Assembly (NCBI GenBank): GCA_022316685.1 | Contig: JAKJHU010000066.1 | Coordinates: 992,001 to 1,056,000 of the forward strand | DNA: 64,000 nucleotides | Source of the DNA: Progne subis subis | Taxonomy: Eukaryota; Chordata; Aves; Passeriformes; Hirundinidae | Reading direction: 5' to 3' | Shown: positions 38,300-49,600 of the stretch, one piece after another | How the letters are laid out: each line of letters begins with the position of its first letter | How positions within the stretch are numbered: the first letter of the stretch is position 1 | Notes under the pieces: model-generated | Seen by the model: only the letters and a program-made list of their open reading frames with translations | What the model was told of the DNA's origin: nothing | The model's database searches: none | Position numbers and translations under genes: made by a program

Positions 38300-39025
38300 T
38301 GTTGGGGTCCCCTCTCTCAGGGATGCCAGTTGTTTCTCTGCACCCAGGGACGGCAGTTGTCACTGCCCTGTTTTGGCTGTTGTTGGGGGGTGCTTGCTGG
38401 AGCTTAAATTCCCCACATTCAGGTGGTTTTAGAGTCTTTTTTGCCCTCTGCAAAGCTCTCAGCCAAACGCAGGAAAAGACGGAGTCTTCAAGGTTGCATG
38501 CTTCGTGTTTATTAGTTCTTATCTTACAATTTTCTCAGGGTCCTGCAAGATGTTTGCCACGGCTCGGACATCTGGTGACTCCCCCCGTCCCAGGGCTGTC
38601 CTTATCTTTTATACTAATTGCTACATATTCGATATTTACTATTTATTACTAATGTCTATCACTATTACTAAAAAGGTCATCTTTACTTTGATCCAATCCT
38701 CACAAACTACTTTGTGCCAACGTCACTGCAGAAATGGAGTGAGGGAAGAAGAAGGAGAAGAAGGCAACGCCCCAAATTCTCCATCTTGTCCCCATTCACT
38801 TCAATACAAGAAATCCAAAACCACTGTTTTTCTCACCCTGTGATAAACTAAACTACAATCTTTCACACTCTTGTGGCCTGCAATGCTTCCTGCAGTGCAA
38901 GAAGCCTCTCCCATAGACTGAAATCAAATCCAGTGTCTCTCTGAGCTCTGGGCTGTGGTCCCAGACCCCTCTGCCTAGGTCTCTGACCCTCCAGGGCAAC
39001 CAAAGGAATGCCCTGGACTCCAACA
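38300..39025 (-). mobile_element. Solo LTR of an endogenous retrovirus with 5-bp target-site duplication
   Basis: The 726-bp element reads TGTTGGGGTCC at the left end and GGACTCCAACA at the right, so its termini are inverted repeats (TG...CA with one mismatch in 11). It is flanked by the direct repeat CCACT at 38295-38299 and 39026-39030. On the minus strand it has a TATA-like TATAAAA (38613-38607) and, about 95 bp on, AATAAA (38513-38508), giving U3-R-U5 order in the same direction as ECHDC3. No internal retroviral sequence adjoins it, so it is a solo LTR left by recombination. The family is not named. The 5-bp duplication does not identify the class by itself. Confidence 0.88.
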
Positions 39026-39030
39026 CCACT

Positions 39031-42000
39031 GAGCACTTGCATCTGTGACCATGGCATGGAGATTAGGACTGTGCTGAGTGAAGTTATCAGTGGCACTGGG
39101 TGGGATCTGCCATGACAGAGAGGACAGCAGTGTCATGCTGAGAAAATGACATCGCTTTGAGGCCCAGAGTAACTGGCATGAGATGAAATTCAATTCTGCA
39201 GGGCTACTTGGGAGCTAAGAAGATCATAATTTATTCACTGGGAACTCATCATCTAGAAATTGTCATGGGAAAGGCCTTGTGTGTTCTAATTGGTTCTACA
39301 GAGTCTGTCTGTAGTCCATAGATGCATTCAAGAAGAAAAACAGGCAAATGTGATTTTAAGAGGTGGTTTGGTGATTTTAAATTTCAAATGTAATTTTAAA
39401 ATTCAGAGTATTTTAGGGACTTACAGGTACATTCACAGCTCCTCTTTGAGTATTGCTTATGCTTCTGATCACCTGTGTTCCAGAAGTCAAGCTAAGAGGG
39501 GCAGCCATGTGGCTGAGGCAGCTAGGGAACAATCTCATCTGCCAGGAGATGCTGACAGGCCAAAAGACCAAGCAGCCTTTTTCAATACAGGTACCCTAAA
39601 ATGGAATAGATTTATGTCCAGCATATGCTCCTTGTAAATGTAAATCTGTGCTCCCACTTCCTGATCTCCCTGTTCTCTCTTCTCCCTGTGAGTTGTTGCA
39701 AAGTACTTGTAGGTTCCCAGATGTGTCTCCAGTTTTCATCAAGGTCTGTTGAAGCCCTGCAGCTTTTTTGACTGGAGTGGCAATTGAGGCTTCTCAGTTG
39801 TGGGCATCAGCCTCATGAAAGAACCATCTGAATTTTGTGTTTAGTAATGTATTTACTTACACAGATATTAACAGCTTAGTGTGGGGATGCACTTTCTGCT
39901 TACTGATTTGATGTAGCCTAACACAATGACCCTTTGGATCCCTGGGCTTTGTGGCTCTGCAGTAAGAGACACAGTGGGTTTATGTACATTTATGTACATT
40001 TTTCAGTGTTGAAGGTCACTGTCAGACCTGAGAGCTAATTCTGCTCTGGGCTCTCCCCATGTGACCATTTTCTTTTTCTCAGGGTTGTTTGTACCTCACG
40101 GTCATTCACTGAGAAGTTCTTCCAAAATGTACTTTTAGTATACAATAGGAATTTGTAGGAAAAAAAAAAAAAAAATCCCATTTAGAAGCAAATGAGATCA
40201 TCTCATATAGATCTCAGCAGTTTCAAACTCCCTGCTTGGTGTGGCAAAGGCCAGCACACTGAGAACACAGTGTGTTTGCTTGCTCTGGGAGGAGTTCCCA
40301 ATCCCCTGAAACTCTGACTACTGACCTCTTTCAAACTTGTGAATAGCACCTGATTTTTTTTTCTTCCAGTTCCTTCTTCTCAATCTGCTTGTCCCTTTTC
40401 TGTCCATCTCCAAGGAAAGAGTATTTTTGTGGTCTTCTCCAAAAAGCTTATTTTTTATACAGTGTTTCCAGCTCTCTGGAAATTCAGTTCTTTTTAAATT
40501 TGATTGACAGTCTCATGTTTCCTTTCACACCCACCCCCATTACAGATTGTTTTTTGGCTGCAGCTTCCCCAATGCATTTAGGGATCTGCTGCTGTCTTCT
40601 CTGAGAAAGTACCGAAAAACTCTCCGATTTCAGACAGATTTCCTTTTCATAGCATTTGCCAGCAGCACTGTGGTTGTGGCTGAGGTCACAGTTTCAACAG
40701 GAGACAGCCAGAAGCTAGGATTTCAAGTACCAGATGGGGCTTTTCTAACCTTTAGCTGTATCGATCCTCATAAAAAATAAAAAGGGAAATGACAAAGGAC
40801 ATGACGTGACTTCCTCCTTAGATCATTCCAGAAACTATCAGGGTGTCACACTGTGCAGGAAAAGATGTTTTGAGATTCAAGTGTGCTTAGCTGCTGTAAA
40901 GCCCTCTGTGCTCTCCGTTGTGATGTTTCTAGATAGCATGCATGGACAGTAAAGATATGGGATCCCTTCCTTTATGAAGCAAGGTATTTATTTGGGTCAT
41001 TATTTCCTTGGCTTTCAGTGAGCCCAGATGGGATATGAATCCTGCAGGAGCACCTGCTGCTATAAATAGCAGGTCCACCCAGGGCAAAGGCAGAGCTTGT
41101 TGGGATGCAGCTGAAATGTAAAATACATCCACATACATGTATGTAAATTAGTAGATTTATCCATAAAGACATTTCTATTAATTGGAATGCTATGATGAAA
41201 ACTTGGGCTTGTTTTATGGAACACGAGGCAGACATATCCTTAGCAGAGTTTCATGCAGATTATTTCTTGTCAAACGTTGGCATTCCCAGAGGATCTTGTG
41301 ACCTGATTTCAACACTGCTGAAGGCATTCGAATCCCACTGGGAGTCAGAGGAGTTTGGCACCTTTAGAACTCAAAGACTGCTTAATTCTGCTCAGGTGTG
41401 TAGTAGTTCCAGGATAACAGGGTGAGCAGGGTCCTGTTCTTGCACCCAGGCCAAGGAAAATCATTTATTTCCCTGCTTTGTAAATTCTGCTAGCAAAGAG
41501 ATAGACTAGTGCATCATGGTTTCTCTGATGTAGAACCCTCCAGGACTGACTAAAGGAAAGATGAAAAAAAGATTTTGCATTTTTGTTTCTATTTAGGAAG
41601 GATTCTGAGCTGAGTCCCAGCACCAAAGGATGGATGCTATCTGTGTAACACAATTTTTATTGTGTCCTTAGACAATTTATGTTTTCTGTATTGCTATTAG
41701 GATATAAATAGCACAGAAACTTCAGGAAATTACTTACTTGTGCTGGGATTTTCTAAGGGCATGAAACCCCTTTAGTTGTCCACACCTCGAATTCCCATCA
41801 TTCTGCTACCAAACCTCCTCTGAATCCTAGCCCTGGGCTTTGTTCTTTGAAAAGTCTGAGAAAGGTAATTTATAGATCATTCTTCTTTTTATAGAGGCTC
41901 TAATTACTAATTATGAAGTAGTAACTAAAAATGAGTTACAGGATTAATGTATAGGAGACTATCAGAAATTTTAGCATGTACTTCAAGAGAAAGTTATGTA

Positions 42001-42834
42001 TTTTTAAAAATACTGATTATTCAGCTAAAATAAAGGTTTTGAATCCAGTTTTAACTCCATGACTGTCACTGAGAATTTGCAGCAGCCTAATTTGAATTTG
42101 AACCAGGCTAATCACCTGCCAGTCAGGCCCAGATCAGGTCCTTCCCACTCTGCACTGCTGCCTCCTGCCTTTACATTTAGCATGCCTTCAGCAAACAATC
42201 AGTGTCCTGTTTGCTCTTGACATTAAACATAAAGCTCCCAGAGTGGCTTCTGCTGCAATGTTTTGCAGTTCCAGCTCAGAGCTGTTTCCCAGACACTGTG
42301 TGGCAGTACTGCTCCATGTAATGGGTGCTGCTTATTTTCCCTTCTGCCTGTGAACCAGGTGACCGACCAAAGAAAGCCCTTTTGTCACTACACCCATTCC
42401 TGCTCCTCTTTATTTGCTGTCTTTCCCTTATCCTCCCTACACTCATCTTTTATCCTATATTGTCCTCACTGTTAAAATGATTTATATTTCCCTGGTGTTA
42501 GCATTAGATTTTTTTTTTTTTTCTTCTGTATGTAAGATTCTTAAGATGTGAACAATGACCAGAATTATAAAATATGTGAGGCTATAACAGGCTTAGAGAA
42601 AAAGGTGATATTCATTCCTCCCCTCAGAGGATCTAACCTTAAGTTCCCAATTTAGATGTGTAATCCTGCAAGGCTCCCTACACAATCAATAGGGACGTTC
42701 TCGCCCCCGCAGGGCTGAGCAGTGTCTGAATTATCTGCCTGCTCCCGGTGCCTCCGCAGGCTCCCCCTGCTCTCCGTTCACTGCACAGTGTCCGCGTTTA
42801 GCCCCAGCTGGAGACAGCCCCGCTTGCTCACTTC
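39031..42834. other. Intergenic DNA between ECHDC3 and the USP6NL-like gene, left part
   Basis: I found no gene here. It contains a duplicated 'tttatgtacat' near 39977-40000, an A15 run near 40160 and a T14 run near 42512. A modestly CpG-rich stretch lies at about 42700-42830, next to the LTR-like repeat that follows. Confidence 0.5.
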
Positions 42835-43400
42835 CCCAGCAGGATCAGGGAGAGACTCAGAAGAGTGAAACTGAGGAAAGTCATGGGTTGACATAAAGAC
42901 AGTTCAGTTGGTAAAGCAAAAATGATGCACACAGGCAAAGCCAAACAAGGAGTTCATTCCCCACTTCCCATGGGCAGTCGGGTGTTCAGCCATGTCCAGG
43001 ACAAGCAGGGATCTGCTGTAACAGGGACTTGGGAAGACAAATACCATCACTCAGAATGTCCTCCCCTTCCTTCCCCCAGTTTTACATGCCAGTCATGATC
43101 CCATACGGTCTGGGGTATCTCTGGGGTCATTTGAGGTCAGCTGTCCTGGCTGTGTCCCCTCCCAACTCCTTGGGCACCCCTGGCCTCCTCACTGGTGGAA
43201 TGGGGCAAGGAGCACAAAAGGCCTTGACTGTGTGTAAGCCTTGCCCAGCAATAACAAAAACATCCCTGATGTATCAACACTGATTCCAACACAAATCCAA
43301 ACCAGCCCCATACAGGGTACTGTGGAGAAATCCAGCTCTGTCCCAGCCCAAATCAGCAGCAGAGAACCAAGGCAGACTGGTCTGATGCCTCTTGCAGGGC
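42835..43400 (-). mobile_element. Retroviral LTR-like repeat (diverged), probably minus orientation
   Basis: The stretch contains phrases I associate with a widespread bird LTR family: 'gtcatgggttgacataaag' followed by 'acagttcagttggtaaagca', 'gaagacaaataccatcactc', 'ctgtcctggctgtgtcccct' with 'cccaactccttg', 'aaggccttgactgtgtgtaa' and 'aacaaaaacatccctgatgt'. On the minus strand a TATA-like ATGTAAAACT lies near 43080. Neither end nor a target-site duplication could be fixed, so the limits are approximate and the family name is left open. Confidence 0.55.
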
Positions 43401-46060
43401 ATGTGAACTTTCTCCTCAGCCACATGAAAGGTACAAATAGTGACCTAGCCCAGGGACCTCAATGGAAGAAGGGAGTATCAGAATCCTCTCAGCCTAATGA
43501 TTCTCTGTCTTAGGATCCACTTCCAGATGTCAGTGCCTCTCTGCTGTCGTTACAGACAAAAACCTTGCTGTGAATGAAGAGGTAAATTGTAGCTACTGTT
43601 CAGGGCCAAGAGCAGAAGTTTGCCTAAAGTTGTCCATACAGCACCCTCTGTTGTGGCCTGGTTTTGCTCCAAGCCCCTTCTGCAAATGACAGTTCTCACC
43701 ACAAAACTGCACCCTCTACCAGCTTGTCCTTGCCTCTGCTAGTAACTACTTTACTGTAGCAAAATATATTGCATTTTCTGGACTCTTCTTGTTCACCTGT
43801 TTCCTGCACCTTGGCTGATTTTCAACTCGTTTAATTTTCTTTCAATCCTTTTCATCTCATTACAACCATCATATTACAACCAGGGAAAATATTCATTTTT
43901 CAATTAAATTGGATTTTTATCCAATAAGAATACCAGACTTTTACAAATGAGCATGAAAATGACAGAATCCTAATAGTTAATGGTTCCTTGGCACCACCAA
44001 CATCAGAAGCTGCACAGGGATAACACAGACAACATCCACCTTGGCTAGAAAAGTTTATGAAGTCCCAGAAAAAAAATTAGTTCAGTCAGGAGCCGAAGCC
44101 AGTCATGTCCACATCACTGGAGCAGGAGGAGGAGAAAGGGGAGGTTTTTAATGTGTCCTTGCAACATTTCTTCCAAGGGGTTTGAGACAGAACGCTGCTC
44201 ATTACTGTGTTGGTGCTGACTTACATATCTCAATGGTGTGTATTTTACCTTATCTTATATCTTATCTCGTGGTGCTGTGTCAGATGTGGCAGCCAGGAGG
44301 CAGGACAAGGAGCACCGGGGAAAGCTGCCAACTGCTTGTGTGCATTTTCTTTATGGAAGGAAAGGCTGGGCTGCAGGTTGGGCTCAGACCATCCAGCTGG
44401 CCCCGATACTCTCGCCACACACTTTCATCTTTTCAAGGCCACACATGTTAAATTCACAGTGTGTTGGCACAAAGGAAGGAGCGATGGCCTGATCCAGCAC
44501 AGCTGTCTGATATTGTGGAGAAACATCCTGTAACTCTCTGTGTCAAAGTGCTCGTGGTTCCTGTTTCCAAGCAGAGGAAGCAGTAATGCATAATGAGCAA
44601 AGAAAATTATTCTGTGTTTAGGAAATACTAACCTACAAATTAAAAGGGGCATTTTTATAATCAATTATTTTAGTTTTGAAAGGAAAAGTAAAGGCTTCAG
44701 GAAATTATGTCTGCCAGTCCCCTGGATCTGTCAAGGAGATTGGAAGAGCTATTAAAAGTTGCAGGAAAATTATTGCTGAACTAACAGACAGAAATGAATG
44801 CTTGTCCTGAGGAAAAGGCTGCAGCACAGGCTCAGTGATGCTCTCTCTGGTGTGACCTCCTGACCAGTCCATGGGTGTGCCAGTTGACACACAGCTCTCA
44901 GAGCCAGCCCTGCTCTCACCCAGCCAGGAGCTACGGGCTATGGAAGGGAGCTGAGACACGAGGTGTTTGTGCCACACAGACACATTGGAGAGAGGATTTA
45001 CATACGTGGGGAGCTTCAGGTTACTGTGACAGTGCATGACAGAATTCAAATTAGCTGTAAACAGTGTTTACTAGTCCTGTAGTTGAAGAAAGAACTCGAG
45101 TTGCTTGGATAAAAATCCCTGACACTCCGTGTTGCTTAACCTCCTGCTTCCCCCCTGTTCCTTCAGTCCTCCTGAGCAAACATGCTGTGGTGGGAAGAGT
45201 GCAGGCATTTGGCAGGTCAAACACAGCAGTACCCAGTGAAGGCTGTGGCTCTTCTCTAATTCGAGGGGGTAATTTGGGTCTCCAGTCTCTGTCTGGCCTT
45301 CGGTGTTCTTAGGAGAGGTGGATACTTAAGATCACTGAGAACCCCAGCCCAGTGTTAAACGTAGCAGGAGACACAAGGTCTGATTCTATTTCCAGGCTAA
45401 ACCAGGCTAAAATAACCTTCACAATCTTGTTAAACTCCTACGTTTAAAATGATGCCGTTGTTTTCATGAACAGCCTCCTGCACAACAGCAACACTACAGT
45501 GAACTAGAGATTTTCATCATTATCCATCTGTTTTATTGAGAGCTGAACCAATTAGTACTGGAAAGATTCTTAATATGGCAATGGGTTTATCAATTATCAA
45601 TGAACATTTTAATGAGCTAATCCCATTAGTGATTTTTTAGAGTTTCATTTCTTTTAAACAGCTGAGTGACTAGTTTATCTTTGTTTTTATTTTCACTTTT
45701 TCATTCCACTTGCATGAGAAATTTGGGCTTGGGCTTCACAAGACAGCAGGAGAGACGTACATGTTGATTTCTCCCTCTCTTCTCATCAGAGGCAAGGAAA
45801 TCAAATGCTTCCTTGATTTACATCCTACTTAATCTCACTGACATTAATTTACTTAAATCTGGGTACATGATTTGTTCAATTAGATCTGTACAGTATGCAA
45901 AACATGAGGGCTTGGCTAGGGCTCTTTGAAATAATGTAGTTTAATTTATCACTTATTTTTAAACATGGCCACCTACTTTTCTCCTTCATCAGTGTTTATG
46001 TGCGTAGTTCTGGAGGAGGCAGAAGAAGACCTTACCCAAGTAGTAAATTTATTTATATTT
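43401..46060. other. Intergenic DNA, middle part
   Basis: No gene was recognised. The interval 45520-45690 is rich in TAAT/ATTA cores and is a candidate non-coding regulatory element (see findings). The remainder shows nothing distinctive. Confidence 0.5.
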
Positions 46061-46116
46061 GGACTTCAGTGATCCCTGTGAGTCCCTTTGAACTCAGGAT
46101 ATTCTATGATTCTATA
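46061..46116 (+). mobile_element. CR1 LINE tail (short)
   Basis: The sequence 'ggacttcagtgatccctgtg' followed by 'agtccctttgaactcaggat' and ATTCTATGATTCTATA is a classic CR1 3' terminus, truncated to under 60 bp. Confidence 0.85.
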
Positions 46117-46590
46117 ATTATTATCTTTTTTTTTTTTTAATTTTTCCGTGTTTCAGGACTACCTTTTGTGCTTGGCATGTTCAGCTCTAGGACCTGGGTG
46201 CCTCAGCTGACACGACTATTCCCAGCAGGAAACCTTCAGGGAGATGAACAGCACGTATTTGGACATGAGATAAATGAAATAGGATTATATGAATTAATTG
46301 CAGCTGTGAAGTTTTTCAAGTTCTTCACATTTTTCATGAACATTCAGATTCGGTTGTTGACGGTGGCACAAGGTTTCATTTGAATTGCTGAGGGTGGAAG
46401 AGTTTCTAACTTTGCAGGCAGCTGAATCCCAGTTCAGTTTGAAGCTGGTGGCTGGATTCTTACAGATTTCACTGTCATCAGGTTTCCATCTGCCAGTTTG
46501 CTGGACCTGGCACAACAAGTTTCAACACTGACACTGGTGGCAGCTCAGTTCATTTAAGACCTACTTTCAGCTTTGGGATATGCAGTGCCA

Positions 46591-46652
46591 TCCAAACTGG
46601 ACTAGATGATCTTTCAGGTCCTTTCCAACCAATGCAATCTGTGATTCTGTGA
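46591..46652 (+). mobile_element. CR1 LINE tail (short)
   Basis: The sequence 'aactggactagatgatcttt' followed by 'caggtcctttccaacc' and CTGTGATTCTGTGA is the terminal 60 bp of a CR1 element, separate from the copy 475 bp to its left. Confidence 0.85.
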
Positions 46653-49600
46653 TATCATCTGTGCAGTCTCAGAGCCACAACAGTACAAAAAGGAATTTAG
46701 ACAGCACCTTGAATCCCCAGAGCTCCCAAAATTACAGAGATACACAATTACACAGCTTTTTGGTTCTGGAAGACCAACTACTTTTCTTCAGTGCACATTA
46801 GCACTAATCAGTTGTCTAGATCTGGACCAATCCATAGAAGTGAAATTACAGGGACATTAGGAAGGTAAATCATGTTTATTACACCAGTGCCTAAGGCTGA
46901 GAAAGTACAAAGCTCTCCGCAGCAGACACTGTACTCCCTGCTCCAAAAAAGCTCAGAGCTGGAGAAAAGCAACTGAATGTGTTTGTAAAGTGAAGGTTGT
47001 AATTTGAGAGCAAGCACGCAGTACCTTGGTGATGTAAGAGTCAGTTTGAGAACACAAACAGAAAGAGGAGAGAAAGGAGAAGAGACGCTGAAAAGAGGAT
47101 TGTTGGAGTAACAGTCCCAGGAGTGGAATGAAGCTGATGTAGGAGATTTTGAGCACAGGGGCTGGAACAAACAACCAGTGGATGTGGGTGAATGTTGGGC
47201 CAGCCCTGCAGAGTGGCTCTGGGGGTGGCTGTCACTCCAGCTGTGACAGCTGCTCTCGTGGCTTGCTTCTTTCCCATCTGAGAGCTGGTTCCCCGAGAAA
47301 TGGGGATTGTTCTCAGTATAGGTGTATGCCAGAGCACCTATAGTTATTTATTTTTTTTTTTTTCCTTCTGAACTTCCTTTTTAAGCAGATTTAAGGAGTG
47401 AAACATAGAGTACAGAGGGACATTTGCAATATTATGTTGAAAATACTGCCCCAGATCTCAAGTTTGGGAACCAAAGGTGGGTATCCACACCCTAAACTGG
47501 AGCCCCTCTAATGCTGGTTTGAAATGAGATCTGGCTGCTCACAGCCCCATTGATGAGATGTTTTGATGCCCCCTTATTTCTTCACTATATCAGCTCTAGG
47601 CCACCTCAGGATCTGACCTGTGCTGAGGGAGTTCTCCTGTAACACACTGGGCTCTCTGTCAGTTTCTTCCATCTGCTCAAGCAGGGATTAGAATTTGTCT
47701 CGAGGAATCCCCATTTTCTTTTTATAGCTTCACACTGATTCACCATGGGAAGGGGTTCAGTTACCAGGAATGTTGCAGGCTCTGAACTACATCCTGCTCA
47801 GCTGCACACCTACAGCTTCCACTCATTTGTAAAAAAAACACTAACATGCATCCAAGAGGGTAATTTGTTCTGTTCCTGTTATTAGACCTGCATGACTTGA
47901 TATTACTCAGAAATAGTTTCTGGCTTTTGGACACCTGTTATTATCATTAGAAGTCTTTATTACTCTTTGTAGGAAGAGGCAGGCTTTAGATGAAAAATAA
48001 TTCTCCATATCCTCAAGTTCTACTGTTCCCCTTCCAGTTATGTCCAAACATGACAGCTGGAACAAAAAAGCCAGTCTCCTTTTCTTTGTATGTGCAGGTA
48101 CTTGTAGCTGCATTTTGTCCAAGATTACAAATGTACTGAAAAATGTGGAGGTTTTTTTGACCTATTTCTTTGATACATTTCCCATCCCCCAAAAGGAAAT
48201 CAAGCAATATGTAATCCTGCAATAAAAACTATAGAGAACAAAGTATTATTTTAATGCATTTTTTAAAAGTGTACTTACTTAAAAAATTTAGGTGTAGTTG
48301 ATCCAGTTGGGGGTGGGAGAATGCAGTGGATGAGCCCATGTCAGTGTCCCTTCCAGTTATGTTTTCTATGATAATATAGTTGGGAAGAGGATAATTATCA
48401 GCAATATCCAGTTCGAACACAGGAGCAGATTTGGAGTGCTGCCTGATTGCAAGGTATTTGTCTGACACCCATTGTCATTGCATGAGAATGCTTTAATAAG
48501 CATTGAAAACATTCAGTTACATGGACCATCTCTGGCAAAAATACGCTGATGTTTTCTGCTTTGTATAAATGCCAAGTGTTTAACACGTGGACACACAATG
48601 CTACCAGCTGAAAACACTAAAACCTGTAAATCCTTGATTCTTATTAGCAACAGAAATACCAAGAATCTTTCAGTTTTAAGATTCTTTAAGAATCTTTAAT
48701 GTAAACACTTTCTTTTCAGTATGGATGAACAATGACAAAGGGTGTTTTTCTATTCCAAAATAGATAACAGCCTTATAATCATGAAAAGTACTAATGAGCC
48801 TGATCTTTTTCTACAAATGCAGATCCTGTTCTGGCACCTGAACAGATGAGTAGGAGGTAAGTGTATATTTAAAGACTAGATACCACACAGACAGAGCAGA
48901 TTCCTGTTTGGTTCTTGTACTGGTTTATACTCAGTTCTCAGCACTTCAGATTATATTTTCCAAACATTTTACTTCTCTCCAGTTACTTCATCAAAGTCAT
49001 TCAAATCTGGATTTTAAACCTGTGTTTCTACCAAGTTGTCTGGAAGCAGATTCATTTACCTAATGTAAAGGTTAGACTCAGCACACAGATTAAGACACCT
49101 AAATTTAGGTGTCTGCACGTAGGTGCTGACCTGTGAGGTGGCACTGAGGCTCCTCAGCTTGAGAGGGCCCCAGACACTCACTGGTCATCAGAGCTGAGCG
49201 AGTACTTCTGGAGCGATTTCCCAGTGTAATCAAAGGAAGTCTGGGGAGTGGGGCTTAGGGTGGCATCAATCCAGGGACCTGTAAGTGTGGTATAATGGGC
49301 TGCCTCATGCCCTCAAGCCCTTTGAGTGCCCTCCAGCCCCAGAATGGGGGCCCTGATACCTGGTTTACACACAGGCACATGCACTGAGCACATGAGGACC
49401 TTAACCTAAGGTTGAGATCCATCCCGCCCAAAGGGGGTACCAGAGGAAGGGATCCTCTCAGCTGACTTTTTGCAGGAACCAGGCTGTAGAACAGAGTTCA
49501 GAACTCTGGATATGCAGTCATTACACCTGTGGCTCTGTTTGTCTATGGCTTGCCTGGAGCCTCTGCACATACCAGACTTTTCCCAGCTCTCCCACAAAGC

